Below are positions 49,631 to 59,362 of a stretch of DNA of 64,000 nt, piece by piece. The stretch's first letter is position 1. Each line of letters starts with the position of its first letter. The notes under the pieces were generated by a model. That model was given only the letters and a program-made list of their open reading frames with translations, made no database searches and was not told the DNA's origin. The stretch comes from Flavobacteriales bacterium (GTDB lineage: Bacteria; Bacteroidota; Bacteroidia; Flavobacteriales_E; Vicingaceae). The stretch covers positions 43,871 to 107,870 of the forward strand of contig JABAZP010000024.1 of NCBI GenBank assembly GCA_018608405.1. Reading direction: 5' to 3'. The translations under genes were made by a program, and so were the position numbers.

Positions 49631-49638
49631 TAATTTTG
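49631..49638 (+). promoter_or_regulatory. Predicted promoter -7 element for trmD
   Basis: TAATTTTG on the + strand, 14 bases before the GTG start of trmD and divergent from the mltG promoter. Confidence 0.55.
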
Positions 49639-49652
49639 TAAAAAATTATCAA

Positions 49653-50339
49653 GTGAGAGTCGACATTATAACTGTACTACCTGAATTACTAGATGGCCCT
49701 TTTTCCGCATCTATCCTGAAACGTGCGCAAGAAAAAGGATTGGCCGAAATACACGTTCATAATTTACGAGACTATTCAACTCAGAAACAAAAATCAGTTG
49801 ATGATTACGCTTTTGGTGGTGGCGCGGGTATGGTGATGACAATAGAACCTATAGACAACTGCATTTCGTCATTAAAGGCGCAAAGAGATTATGATGAAAT
49901 AATTTACATGACGCCTGATGGAGAAGAACTCAACCAAGCGATGAGCAATAATTTGTCTTTAAAAGGAAACTTGATGATTCTTTGTGGACATTATAAAGGA
50001 ATTGACGAAAGAGCTCGGGAGGCCTATATTACCAAAGAGATATCTATTGGAAGTTATGTTCTTTCAGGTGGTGAATTGGCTGCCGCTGTGCTAACAGACA
50101 GTATTATTCGTTTACTACCGGGTGTTTTGAACGACGAAACTTCGGCTCTATCTGATTCGTACCAAGATAATTTATTGGCACCTCCAGTTTATACACGACC
50201 TGCTGAGTATAAGGGAATGAAAGTTCCTGCTATTTTAACCTCAGGAGACTTGAAAAAGATAGAACTTTGGAGGCATAAAAAGAGCCTAGAACGCACTAAA
50301 ACTAGGCGCCCAGATTTGTATAAAAAATATTCTGAATAA
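49653..50339 (+). CDS. trmD: tRNA (guanine-37-N1)-methyltransferase
   Basis: A 228-residue SPOUT methyltransferase with the trefoil-knot SAM site. The start is GTG, giving [17 protein letters not shown], which matches the conserved N terminus. [25 protein letters not shown] and [16 protein letters not shown] are family motifs. The product m1G37 prevents frameshifting. The gene precedes rplS, as is common, but a separate promoter lies in the 68-base gap. Confidence 0.97.
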   Translation: MRVDIITVLPELLDGPFSASILKRAQEKGLAEIHVHNLRDYSTQKQKSVDDYAFGGGAGMVMTIEPIDNCISSLKAQRDYDEIIYMTPDGEELNQAMSNNLSLKGNLMILCGHYKGIDERAREAYITKEISIGSYVLSGGELAAAVLTDSIIRLLPGVLNDETSALSDSYQDNLLAPPVYTRPAEYKGMKVPAILTSGDLKKIELWRHKKSLERTKTRRPDLYKKYSE

Positions 50340-50365
50340 GAAGTTGCTGTTTATATAGAAAATAC

Positions 50366-50373
50366 TACCTTTG
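50366..50373 (+). promoter_or_regulatory. Predicted promoter -7 element for rplS
   Basis: TACCTTTG matches TAnnTTTG, 34 bases before the ATG; TTGC about 20 bases further up could be the -33 element. Confidence 0.6.
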
Positions 50374-50407
50374 CTCTCCTCTTTTATAGAGCATAATTTT
50401 TGAAGAA

Positions 50408-50764
50408 ATGGACGCAATAAAATTCGTAGAACAAGACTTAAACCCAACGCACGAACATCCCCAGTTTCGAGCAGGAGATACTATAGCAGTAGCTTATAAA
50501 ATTAAAGAAGGGGAAAAAGAAAGAACTCAGGTTTTTCAGGGCACCGTAATCCAAAGAAGAAATACAGGTGTTAACGAAACATTCACTGTGCGTAAAGTTA
50601 CAGGTGGGATGGCTGTTGAAAGAGTATTCCCAATGGCATCTCCTTTCTTAGAAAGTATTCGAGTGATAAAAAGTGGTTCTGTAAGAAGAGCTAGAATCTA
50701 TTACTTAAGAAACTTGAAAGGAAAGTCTGCTAGAATTAAAGAAAAAATTTACGTTAAGAAATAG
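50408..50764 (+). CDS. rplS: Ribosomal protein bL19
   Basis: A 118-residue large-subunit protein at the 30S-50S interface. [42 protein letters not shown] and [18 protein letters not shown] are the L19 signature blocks. A terminator follows the stop. Confidence 0.97.
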   Translation: MDAIKFVEQDLNPTHEHPQFRAGDTIAVAYKIKEGEKERTQVFQGTVIQRRNTGVNETFTVRKVTGGMAVERVFPMASPFLESIRVIKSGSVRRARIYYLRNLKGKSARIKEKIYVKK

Positions 50765-50780
50765 TCTTAACGCTAGTAAA

Positions 50781-50805
50781 AACCACGCTTATGGCGTGTT
50801 TTTTT
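50781..50805. terminator. Bidirectional terminator between rplS and the GlcD-like gene
   Basis: A short GC stem (CACGC / GCGTG) with a 5-base loop is flanked by an A-rich left side and seven T on the right. It overlaps the last two bases of the convergent gene. Confidence 0.75.
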
Positions 50806-52216
50806 ATGCCCAAATTTTTCCAGGGTTCAATATTCCTTTTGGATCAAAGGCTCGTTTTATTGATTTCTGAAGATTTATTTCTCTTTCTGAGAAAACTAAA
50901 CCCATGTATTCCTTTTGAACTAATCCTATTCCGTGCTCACCTGAAATTGTACCTCCAAGTTTCTTGCACAATTTAAAAATCTCTCTAATTCCCATTTTCA
51001 ATTGCTCTCCATCCCATTCAGCGTCAGTCATGTCGCCTTTTAAAATATTGACGTGCAGATTACCGTCTCCGGCATGTCCGTAGCAAACTGATTTAAATCC
51101 AAAGCGCTCTCCAATTTCTTTCACTCCAACTAATAAGTTAGGTAATTCAGCTCTTTTTACTACCGTATCTTCCTCTTTATAGATAGAGTTTACTTTTACT
51201 GCTTCTCCCAAACTCCTCCTTAATTTCCACAACCTATCTTTCTGAGCTTGTGAGTCGGCAAATAATATTTCACCACATTCAAATTGATCCAATAATTCAT
51301 GAATTAGTTCTGCTTCTTTAACTAACACACCTTCGTCGTTCCCATCCAACTCAATAAGCAAATGAGCCTCATCAGTTTCATCAATTTCAATTTCTATTCC
51401 ATCAATAAATTTCTTTGCAAAGAGGAGCGCATCTTTCTCCATAAACTCTAAACCACTTGGAATTACACCGGCTTGAAAAATTGTAGAAACGGCTTGGCAG
51501 GCTTGTTCAGCCTTTTTAAAAGGTACCAACATTAAAATATCAATTTTAGGCAGAGGCAATAGTCGAAATACTGCTTTCGTAATAACTCCCAATGTGCCTT
51601 CGCTACCAACCATTAATTGGGTTACGTTTAACCCAGTAGCATTTTTTATCACATTTGCTCCGGTCCAAATCACAGAACCATCCGCTAAAACTACCTGTAA
51701 ATTCAAAACAAAATCTTTTGTGACTCCGTATTTTACTGCTTTTGGACCACCACTATTCTCAGCTAAATTCCCCCCAATAAAACAGCTGCCTTTACTTGCC
51801 GGATCAGGGGGATAAAAAAGCCCTTTCACTGCAACTGCTTCTTGGAAAACTTGGGTAATAACGCCCGGCTCAACAGTGGCCTGAGCATTATCAAGATCTA
51901 TATTAATGATAGAATTGAATTTTTCCATACTAATTAACACGCCTCCGTAAACAGGTAAAGCCCCTCCGCTTAAGCCAGTACCCGCACCACGAACAGTAAC
52001 TGGGAAGTTTTTTGAATTGCAATATTTTACAATAGCCGAAATGTGTTCTACCGTTTCAGGGATTAGTACCACATGAGGTAGATAGTGTAAATCTTCCGTA
52101 TAATCATGGTCGTATTCTACCAATCTATCTTTAGTTGTAAGACAATTTTTTTCCGTTACTAGCAACTTAAAATATTCTAAATCTTGTTCTTCAATTTTCG
52201 AGAATTCGTTTTTCAT
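50804..52216 (-). CDS. FAD-linked oxidase, GlcD / D-lactate dehydrogenase-like
   Basis: A 470-residue flavoprotein of the vanillyl-alcohol oxidase fold. The FAD-binding segment is VTVRGAGTGLSGGALPVYGGV (about residues 75-95), followed by GNLAENSGGPKAVKYG and MVGSEGTLGVI. The C-terminal substrate cap has YGHAGDGNLHVNIL and GGTISGEHGIGLVQ. Members oxidise glycolate, D-lactate or other 2-hydroxyacids. No iron-sulfur partner (GlcF) is next to it, so the exact substrate and electron acceptor are open. Confidence 0.88.
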   Translation of the reverse strand: MKNEFSKIEEQDLEYFKLLVTEKNCLTTKDRLVEYDHDYTEDLHYLPHVVLIPETVEHISAIVKYCNSKNFPVTVRGAGTGLSGGALPVYGGVLISMEKFNSIINIDLDNAQATVEPGVITQVFQEAVAVKGLFYPPDPASKGSCFIGGNLAENSGGPKAVKYGVTKDFVLNLQVVLADGSVIWTGANVIKNATGLNVTQLMVGSEGTLGVITKAVFRLLPLPKIDILMLVPFKKAEQACQAVSTIFQAGVIPSGLEFMEKDALLFAKKFIDGIEIEIDETDEAHLLIELDGNDEGVLVKEAELIHELLDQFECGEILFADSQAQKDRLWKLRRSLGEAVKVNSIYKEEDTVVKRAELPNLLVGVKEIGERFGFKSVCYGHAGDGNLHVNILKGDMTDAEWDGEQLKMGIREIFKLCKKLGGTISGEHGIGLVQKEYMGLVFSEREINLQKSIKRAFDPKGILNPGKIWA

Positions 52217-52282
52217 GCAATTAGATTTACTAGTAATATTTGGCTAAATTGGACTTCCTAAAATTATCTAAAGAAATTATAC

Positions 52283-54517
52283 ATGAATAGAGTTGCACTA
52301 GTATTTATTAGCATTTTATTAGCAAGTACCATAAATGCTCAGATCGAAGAGAGAAAAGATGTCTTGGAAGTTAATAGACAGAGTGATTACGCTCCGCCCT
52401 TGAAAAAAATGATTGACTTGAAGGACATTTGGAAAAACTACACCTTTTCAAGTGAAACTGTTCGAGGAGTGCGTTCAATGAATGATGGGAAAAATTACAC
52501 GGTCCTAGAGAGAGGTAAATCAGGGGTAAACTTAGTGCAGTACAATTATAAAACTGGAAAAAAGGCAGCTACCCTAATTAATGCCGAAGACCTAGTATTT
52601 AATAGCAAACCTCTTAGAATGCAGAGCTACGAGTTTTCTTCTGATGAGAAAAAGGTTTTAATTGGAACTGAGATTGAAGCCATTTACCGAAGGTCTTCTA
52701 AAGCTAATTTCTTTGTTTACGATTTAAAAAGTAAAAAAATTGAGCAATTGGCCAAGGAGGATAAACAAATGTATGCTGACTTCTCTCCTTCAGGTAATAA
52801 GGTTGCATACGTCATGAACAACAACTTGTTTTTTAAAGACTTTACGACAAATAAAGTTGTACAAATAACCGAAGATGGCGAATTCAATAAAATAATAAAT
52901 GGAGCATCTGATTGGGTTTACGAAGAGGAGTTAGAACTTTCGAAAGCTTTTCAATGGTCAGTTAATGGCGAAAAATTAGCCTTTTATCGATTCGATGAAG
53001 CTGCCGTAAAGCAATGGAACATGAAAATGTATGATGGCCTTTACCCTTCAGACTACCAATTCAAATATCCAAAAGCGGGAGAAGAGAATGCGAAAGTAGC
53101 TATCAAGATATATGATATAGCTTCAGCCAAAACCATCGATGTAAACCTTGGAATAGCGTATGAATACATTCCTTCTATTGAGTGGACAAAAGATGCAAAT
53201 ACCTTGGCCGTTATTTCATCTAATAGGCATCAAAATGAAGTTAGCATCAATGTAGTAAATGCCTTGACTGGAAAAGCTAATACTGTCCATACAGAAAAAA
53301 GTGACACCTACATTGAAATGCCTTTTGACGTTCACTTTATGGCAGATCAACAACACTTTATTATTTTAAGTGAAAAATCAGGATACAAGCACCTTTATCT
53401 GCACAATATCGATGGCAGCCTAAAAAATCAGATTACCAAAGGCGATTGGCCGGTAACTGAGTATTATGGCATTAATGAATCAAAAGGAATCGTCTATTTT
53501 CAATCAGCAGAAACTACTCCTATGGACAGAAATGTTTATGCTATTAACCTAGATGGTTCTGGAAAAAAAAGATTGACAAAAAAGGACGGAACCAACAGCG
53601 CTGATTTTAGCAATAGTTTCACTTATTTCATCAATTATCACACAACGGCGAATACTCCAAATTATGTTTCGTTAAATAATGCTTCTGGAAATACCATTAG
53701 AGTATTAAAAGACAATCAGAACTTAAGTCAGACGCTCGCTGAATATGAGATTGGAGAAAAAACTTTTTTTAGCTTCAAGACTTCGCAAAATGTGGAATTA
53801 AATGCTTGGATGATTAAGCCACCGAACTTTGATGAAACTAAAAAATACCCAGTATTTTTAACCATTTATGGTGGTCCGGGATCTCAAACTGTTACCAATT
53901 CTTGGGGTGGATCGAACTTCTTTTGGCATCAGTTATTGGCTCAAAAAGGATACATTGTTGTTTCAGTTGACAACAGAGGAACAGGAGCTAGAGGTGTTGA
54001 TTTCAAAAAACTTACCTATAAGCAGCTTGGAAAATACGAAACTGAAGATCAAGTTGAAGCAGCTAAATATTTTGCCTCTCTGCCGTATGTTGATGGTTCT
54101 AGAATAGGGGTTCAAGGTTGGAGTTATGGTGGATACATGTCTTCACTTTGTTTACTAAAAGGTGCCGACTACTTTAAAGCTGCCATTGCGGTTGCTCCGG
54201 TTACTAATTGGAGGTTTTACGACTCTATTTACACGGAACGATACATGCAAACACCACAAGAAAATGAAGATGGTTACGACGACAATTCTCCAATTAACCA
54301 TGTAGAGAAACTTAGAGGCAAGTACCTTTTAGTTCACGGTATGGCAGATGACAATGTTCACTTGCAAAATACCTCTGAAATGATTTCTGCTTTGGTAGAT
54401 GCTGATAAACAATTTGACTTATTCGTGTATCCCAATAAAAATCACGGGATTTACGGCGGAAATACTCGGTATCATTTGTACACGAAGATGACCAATTTCG
54501 TATTGGAAAACCTATAA
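52283..54517 (+). CDS. Secreted dipeptidyl-peptidase IV family serine peptidase (S9B)
   Basis: A 744-residue protein with a signal peptide (residues 1-19, ending INAQ). An N-terminal DPPIV beta-propeller (to about residue 490, with the double-Glu motif WVYEEELELSKAF that binds the substrate amino end) precedes an alpha/beta-hydrolase domain. The catalytic triad is Ser614 (GWSYGGYM), Asp689 (GMADDNVH) and His721 (KNHGIYGG). It removes X-Pro or X-Ala dipeptides. Two POT-family transporters lie immediately downstream, fitting dipeptide uptake. It lacks a T9SS sorting tail, so it is probably periplasmic. Confidence 0.93.
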   Translation: MNRVALVFISILLASTINAQIEERKDVLEVNRQSDYAPPLKKMIDLKDIWKNYTFSSETVRGVRSMNDGKNYTVLERGKSGVNLVQYNYKTGKKAATLINAEDLVFNSKPLRMQSYEFSSDEKKVLIGTEIEAIYRRSSKANFFVYDLKSKKIEQLAKEDKQMYADFSPSGNKVAYVMNNNLFFKDFTTNKVVQITEDGEFNKIINGASDWVYEEELELSKAFQWSVNGEKLAFYRFDEAAVKQWNMKMYDGLYPSDYQFKYPKAGEENAKVAIKIYDIASAKTIDVNLGIAYEYIPSIEWTKDANTLAVISSNRHQNEVSINVVNALTGKANTVHTEKSDTYIEMPFDVHFMADQQHFIILSEKSGYKHLYLHNIDGSLKNQITKGDWPVTEYYGINESKGIVYFQSAETTPMDRNVYAINLDGSGKKRLTKKDGTNSADFSNSFTYFINYHTTANTPNYVSLNNASGNTIRVLKDNQNLSQTLAEYEIGEKTFFSFKTSQNVELNAWMIKPPNFDETKKYPVFLTIYGGPGSQTVTNSWGGSNFFWHQLLAQKGYIVVSVDNRGTGARGVDFKKLTYKQLGKYETEDQVEAAKYFASLPYVDGSRIGVQGWSYGGYMSSLCLLKGADYFKAAIAVAPVTNWRFYDSIYTERYMQTPQENEDGYDDNSPINHVEKLRGKYLLVHGMADDNVHLQNTSEMISALVDADKQFDLFVYPNKNHGIYGGNTRYHLYTKMTNFVLENL

Positions 54518-54607
54518 ATCAACATTCGTTTTCGGGAGACAGAAAGCTTAGCAAATTTTACTATTTTAGACATTCTTTAAAAAACCAAACACACCTAAAA
54601 CTATATT

Positions 54608-56017
54608 ATGGCAAACGCAGTAGCAGCTAAAGAAGAATTATGGGGTCACCCAAAAGGACTTTACATTTTATTTTTTACAGAATTGTGGGAACGATTCTCG
54701 TATTATGGTATGAGAGCAATTTTGGTGCTGTATCTAATATCAAATGTTAACGGTGATAATCCCGGTTTTGGTTGGGATGAAAGTGATGCGATAAGTCTTT
54801 ATGGCACATATACAATGCTTGTTTATGTAATGTCGATTGCAGGTGGCTTAATTGCAGATAAACTTTGGGGTCAAAAACGAACAGTATTAATTGGTGGACT
54901 TCTATTATGCGCAGGACACGGCATTTTAGCTGTCGACGCCCTGTGGGCATTTTATGCCGGTTTAGGTTTAATTATTTTAGGTGTTGGTGGCTTAAAGCCT
55001 AACATCTCGACTATGGTAGGTGGTCTTTACCCTCAAGGAGATTTAAGACGCGACAAAGGTTTTACCATCTTCTATATTGGAATTAATATAGGAGCATTCT
55101 TATCAGCTTTGATTGTTGGTGGCATAGCAGAAGTATACGGTTGGCACTATGGTTTTGGTTTAGCGGGAATAGGAATGTTATTGGGTCAAGCTGTATTTAT
55201 GTGGGGCCAAAAGTTCCTTAGTGGCGTTGGTGAAGCAACGAAAGATCTTTCACCAGCTGAAGCAGCAGCTAAAGCTAAACCACTATCCAATATTGAATGG
55301 GATAGGATGAAAGTTATGGGAATTTCTTTCTTACTGATCATCGTCTTTTGGGGTGCCTTTGAACAAGCGGGAGGTCTTATGAATATTTACACCGCACAAA
55401 AAACAGACTTAAGTCTAAGTTTTAGTATTCCTTTCATAGGTAATGCCGTGCCAGCTTCTTGGTTTCAATCGGTAAATGCGTTTTTCATTATCACCTTGGG
55501 TGTGCCAATCGCATCTTTTTGGGTATGGTGGAAAACAAGAGGTAAGGAATCTTCTTCCATTTTCAAGATGGCTATTGGAGTTATCATCATGGGTGTTGGG
55601 TTTTTATTCATGTCCGCTGCATCAATTCAGTTCGAAGCAGAAGGTTCTTCTGCTATGTATTGGTTGATATTGGCTTACCTATTTCACACCGTAGGTGAAC
55701 TATGTGCTTCTCCGGTGGCGCTTTCTTACATTACTAAACTTGCTCCATTGAAGTATGCATCGTTGATGATGGGAGCTTACTTTGCAGCAACCGGTTTAGG
55801 AAACAAAGTAGCGGGTATTGTTGGTGAGTGGTCTCAGTCTGCTGGAGAATTAGAAATATTCACCGGTATCGCAATATTCTGTTCTGCTATTGGCTTATTA
55901 GTTATAGCTTTATTGAAGCCTTTAAAAAGATTAGCACATGGTGCTGAAGACACACAAGAAGGTACCCATAACGAAGAAGCAGAAGGATTTGAATTAGCTG
56001 ACAAGCCAAGCGTTTAA
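54608..56017 (+). CDS. POT-family proton-coupled peptide transporter (first copy)
   Basis: A 469-residue MFS protein with about 12-14 TM helices. The family ExxER motif is in FFTELWERFSYYGMRAIL (TM1), and the POT signature includes GGLIADKLWGQKRTVLIGG and FTIFYIGINIGAFLSALIVG. Members import di- and tripeptides with protons. It is 17 bases from the second POT gene and follows the DPPIV-like gene. The C-terminal acidic tail is cytoplasmic. Confidence 0.94.
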   Translation: MANAVAAKEELWGHPKGLYILFFTELWERFSYYGMRAILVLYLISNVNGDNPGFGWDESDAISLYGTYTMLVYVMSIAGGLIADKLWGQKRTVLIGGLLLCAGHGILAVDALWAFYAGLGLIILGVGGLKPNISTMVGGLYPQGDLRRDKGFTIFYIGINIGAFLSALIVGGIAEVYGWHYGFGLAGIGMLLGQAVFMWGQKFLSGVGEATKDLSPAEAAAKAKPLSNIEWDRMKVMGISFLLIIVFWGAFEQAGGLMNIYTAQKTDLSLSFSIPFIGNAVPASWFQSVNAFFIITLGVPIASFWVWWKTRGKESSSIFKMAIGVIIMGVGFLFMSAASIQFEAEGSSAMYWLILAYLFHTVGELCASPVALSYITKLAPLKYASLMMGAYFAATGLGNKVAGIVGEWSQSAGELEIFTGIAIFCSAIGLLVIALLKPLKRLAHGAEDTQEGTHNEEAEGFELADKPSV

Positions 56018-56034
56018 CTTAAAAATACAAACCA

Positions 56035-57708
56035 ATGAATATAGGATTCTGGATTATGGTAGTTGCTTGGGCATTCGTGCTCATTTGGGTTCCAATCATC
56101 ATATATACCAACCGTAAACTTCACCCAAAAGCACTATTTGTTCTCTTCTTTGCTGAGATGTGGGAACGCTTCTCCTACTATGGAATGCGGGCTTTACTTA
56201 CTTTATATATGGTTCAAGAGCTATTTCGTGAGCTGAGTCAAAGTGAAGCTGATACCAAAGCATTGGGTATTTACGGTTCCTACACTGCTATGGTATACCT
56301 TTTCCCGGTTGTTGGAGGAATTTTAGCTGACAAAGTACTGGGATTTCGGAAAGCTATCTTGTTTGGAGGTGCCTTAATGATGGCAGGACACTTTGCTTTA
56401 GCTTTAGAGGGAATGTTCTTTGGTGGAAATATGCAACTGTTTTTCATCTCCTTGGCATTCATTATAATTGGAAATGGATTTTTCAAGCCAAATATTTCGA
56501 GCTTTTTGGGAAGCTTTTATGGCTTAAATGATAGTAGAAAAGACGGGGCATTTACTATCTTTTACATGGGGGTTAATATTGGTGCATTACTTTCGATCGT
56601 AACCTGCGGATATGTAGGAGAGCAAATTTCTTGGCACTACGGATTCGGTCTAGCTGGAATCGGTATGATGTTAGGATTAGTAGTTTTCTGGGCTTTCGGA
56701 CCTAAATCTTTTGGAATGAAAGGAATAAACCCAAGCTCACTAGAAGATTTTCCTGAAATTGATGAATCAACAGACATTGCTTTATTAAATGCTACAAAAG
56801 AAGAACGAGCAGAAGTTCTTGCGTTAGAAGCACAATCTTTCGTAAAAATTGACAATCCTAAACTAAAACGTAACCAACTACTGACAATTATAGGTACGTT
56901 AATTTTCATTCCAATCAGTGCCCAATTTTTGAATTTGAGCAATGTGGTTACATGGATTTTGATAGTTTTAAGTGTCGGTATTCTAGGAGTGCTGCTTTTT
57001 ATGTCCTCTAAGCAAGAGAGTAAATCTGGCAAGGAACGTTTATGGGTGGTGGTTGTATTATTTTTATTTCATTCAGTTTTTTGGGCTTTATTTGAACAAG
57101 CCGGTGGGTCCATTACTTTATTTACTGCAAGAAACATAGATCGGGTTGTTTTAGGTTCTGAAATTCCGGCTTCCATTTTTCAATTCTTCAATGCTTTCTT
57201 TATCATGACTTTAGCCCCTATTTTTTCATGGATGTGGATCAAAATGAGAAACAGTGGTAAGGAACCTTCCACTCCGATGAAATTTGTACTTGGGCTTTCG
57301 CTTTTGGCACTAGGTTTTGCATTTATAGTTCTCGGCTCTCATTTTTTTGCTGTTGAAGGAATTGTACCTGTTGTATTTCTAGTATTAATGTACCTTTTCC
57401 ATACTATGGGGGAATTGAGTTTGTCCCCTGTTGGGCTTTCGATGATCACCAAATTATCTCCGAAGAAAGCCATTGGTTTTGTTATGGGAGCTTGGTTTTT
57501 ATCTATCGCATTAGCAAATAAAATGGCCGGCCTAATAGGAGAGTTAACAGCTAGTGAAGACTTAGGTGAGAATGCTAGTCAAATAGAGACCTTGGAGGTG
57601 TACTCCAATACTTATCTTATTTGGGGAGTAGCCGTAGTGGGTGGCGCAGCATTAATCTTGTTTTTTATGGTCCCTACTTTGAGAAAGTGGATGAATGGAA
57701 TACATTAA
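56035..57708 (+). CDS. POT-family proton-coupled peptide transporter (second copy)
   Basis: A 557-residue paralog of the preceding transporter. ExxER is in FFAEMWERFSYYGMRALL, and GGILADKVLGFRKAILFGG and FTIFYMGVNIGALLSIVTCG are conserved. Compared with the first copy it has an extra N-terminal TM helix and a longer central cytoplasmic loop with two more TM segments (about residues 235-330). A terminator follows, so the pair probably forms one unit. Confidence 0.93.
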   Translation: MNIGFWIMVVAWAFVLIWVPIIIYTNRKLHPKALFVLFFAEMWERFSYYGMRALLTLYMVQELFRELSQSEADTKALGIYGSYTAMVYLFPVVGGILADKVLGFRKAILFGGALMMAGHFALALEGMFFGGNMQLFFISLAFIIIGNGFFKPNISSFLGSFYGLNDSRKDGAFTIFYMGVNIGALLSIVTCGYVGEQISWHYGFGLAGIGMMLGLVVFWAFGPKSFGMKGINPSSLEDFPEIDESTDIALLNATKEERAEVLALEAQSFVKIDNPKLKRNQLLTIIGTLIFIPISAQFLNLSNVVTWILIVLSVGILGVLLFMSSKQESKSGKERLWVVVVLFLFHSVFWALFEQAGGSITLFTARNIDRVVLGSEIPASIFQFFNAFFIMTLAPIFSWMWIKMRNSGKEPSTPMKFVLGLSLLALGFAFIVLGSHFFAVEGIVPVVFLVLMYLFHTMGELSLSPVGLSMITKLSPKKAIGFVMGAWFLSIALANKMAGLIGELTASEDLGENASQIETLEVYSNTYLIWGVAVVGGAALILFFMVPTLRKWMNGIH

Positions 57709-57792
57709 TAAAATTTCAAATAACTCTTATACAGCCTTTTGATTAAAACAATACAGTTCTAACTATTTTTTTCATTCAGCATAAATATTCAA

Positions 57793-57823
57793 CCCATCCT
57801 ACTTTATTAGGATGGGATTTTTT
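57793..57823 (+). terminator. Terminator after the POT transporter pair
   Basis: A perfect 9-bp stem (CCCATCCTA / TAGGATGGG) with a 6-base loop is followed by A and six T on the + strand. The only in-frame ATG for the next ORF lies inside the right arm. Confidence 0.85.
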
Positions 57824-58393
57824 GTGTTTTTTTCTATCTTAGCTAAAACCAAACCTCGAACATTCTTGTCAATCACAACAGATCAAATCAATCACATACG
57901 ACCCAGGTTTCACCTGCAAGTAACGAACAGTGTTGAAGAAGTTCAACAGCTGGTTTCCAACACCATTAAGTCAGAAGAATTTACATGCACAGGTAGCATT
58001 AAGCATGGTTTTGGCGTGATTAACATTCTAAAGCAGCACCAACATTTTTGGTCTCCACAACTCACCGTTACGGTAGAAGAAGTGGAAGGAGTAACAGAGA
58101 TTAGAGGGCTCTATGGACCTAAGCCGTCGGTCTGGACTATGTTTATATTCTTCTATTGCGTTGTAGGTTTCTCAGCGATTATTTCAACCATGGTGGGGTT
58201 ATCAAATCTAAGTCTTGAAAAACCTGCAGGAATTTTATGGTTGACACCTGTATTGGTTGTTCTATTTCTAAGTATTTATTTAGTTTCCAACTTTGGTAAA
58301 AAGTTGGGAAAAGACCAGCTTATTATACTCCATAACTTCTTCGAAAAAGCGCTCAACATAAAAGTTGATGATCATCTGATAGAACGCGATTAG
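57812..58393 (+). CDS. Two-TM membrane protein of unknown function
   Basis: Up to 193 residues, with a soluble N-terminal half (about residues 20-100, alpha/beta pattern) and two TM helices (about 108-130 and 142-162), then a short cytoplasmic tail. No family is recognised. The first ATG (57812) is inside the terminator hairpin of the upstream gene; GTG at 57824 or TTG at 57866 are other possible starts, so the N terminus is uncertain. Its stop codon overlaps that of the convergent YeeE/YedE gene. Coding potential is supported by the long frame and sensible membrane topology only. Confidence 0.6.
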   Translation: MGFFVFFSILAKTKPRTFLSITTDQINHIRPRFHLQVTNSVEEVQQLVSNTIKSEEFTCTGSIKHGFGVINILKQHQHFWSPQLTVTVEEVEGVTEIRGLYGPKPSVWTMFIFFYCVVGFSAIISTMVGLSNLSLEKPAGILWLTPVLVVLFLSIYLVSNFGKKLGKDQLIILHNFFEKALNIKVDDHLIERD

Positions 58394-58803
58394 TGCGGTA
58401 ATTTATCTTTTAGAGCTCCGTAAACATATGTCCCAAAAATTGAGGCCAAGATAACTAGCAAAATTGGCAAGTAGCCGGCACCTGCCAATACGAACATAGG
58501 ACCAGGGCACGCCCCTGCGAGCGCCCATCCTAATCCAAAAATAGAACCGCCCACTAAATAGCGAGTAATGCCTTTATCTTTTGGTGGGATAATGATTTCT
58601 GAACCAAAGAAAGATTTTATTTTAAACCGCTTGATTAGTTGCAGCGCAATTATGCCTAAACCGACTGCTGATCCAATAATGCCATACATGTGGAATGACT
58701 TGAAACGGAACATTTCATAAATTCTAAACCATGATGCCGCTTCAGACTTAATAAGAACGATTCCAAAAAATATACCTATCAATAAATAAATTACTCTTCT
58801 CAT
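58390..58803 (-). CDS. YeeE/YedE (DUF6691-type) half-size thiosulfate-transport protein, second subunit
   Basis: A 137-residue membrane protein with four TM helices. The conserved Cys motif is WALAGACPGPMFVLAGAG, the family element that relays thiosulfate through the membrane. I choose ATG 58801-58803 (MRRVIYLLIG), 1 base after the stop of the upstream half; an upstream ATG at 58830 would overlap that gene by 26 bases. The two halves together make one YeeE-like unit. Confidence 0.85.
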   Translation of the reverse strand: MRRVIYLLIGIFFGIVLIKSEAASWFRIYEMFRFKSFHMYGIIGSAVGLGIIALQLIKRFKIKSFFGSEIIIPPKDKGITRYLVGGSIFGLGWALAGACPGPMFVLAGAGYLPILLVILASIFGTYVYGALKDKLPH

Positions 58804-58804
58804 A

Positions 58805-59362
58805 TCAAAATAATAAAGGAAATATAACATGAATCATTAGTAGTCCGCCAATGAAGAACCCTATCACCGCTATAAGCGAAGGTAATTGAAGGTTACTAAG
58901 ACCAGAAATGGCGTGGCCCGATGTACAACCGCCGGCATATCTAGTTCCAAACCCAACTAAAAACCCTCCAATTGTTAGAAGTAGTAGGCTCGACCACTCG
59001 GTAACAACAGATAAATCAAATAATTTCGCAGGCATATATGCTTCTCCTGCATCCTTAAAGCCCATCGCATTCAGATCTTGTACCACTGATTCTTCCAAGT
59101 CAACAGCTACATCATTTGAAAGTAATGTGCTTCCAATAAAACCTCCGATAATTACACCAGCTATTACAATCAGATTCCACTGTTGCTTTTTCCAATCAAA
59201 ATCAAAGAACTTAACTTTATCCCCTGCTCCGCAAATAGCACAAAGAGTTCTAAGGTTTGAAGACATTCCAAAGCGTTTTTCCATTAACAGTAACAATGTC
59301 ATTACTAATGCTATTAATGGCCCAGACACATACCATGGCCATGGTTTAAATAGTATTTCCAT
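58805..59362 (-). CDS. YeeE/YedE half-size thiosulfate-transport protein, first subunit
   Basis: A 185-residue membrane protein with four to five TM helices. It has the conserved GGCTSGHAISGLSNL motif (Cys near residue 149) and an extra CAICGAGD pair in the first cytoplasmic loop. YeeE/YedE proteins import thiosulfate; full-length versions have both halves in one chain, whereas here they are split across two adjacent genes. It starts the downstream end of the sulfur cluster. Confidence 0.88.
   Translation of the reverse strand: MEILFKPWPWYVSGPLIALVMTLLLLMEKRFGMSSNLRTLCAICGAGDKVKFFDFDWKKQQWNLIVIAGVIIGGFIGSTLLSNDVAVDLEESVVQDLNAMGFKDAGEAYMPAKLFDLSVVTEWSSLLLLTIGGFLVGFGTRYAGGCTSGHAISGLSNLQLPSLIAVIGFFIGGLLMIHVIFPLLF

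Noticed and set aside
58804..58830. Upstream ATG for the smaller YeeE/YedE gene
   Set aside because: It would force a 26-base overlap; the ATG at 58803 gives a normal 1-base gap and the usual N terminus.
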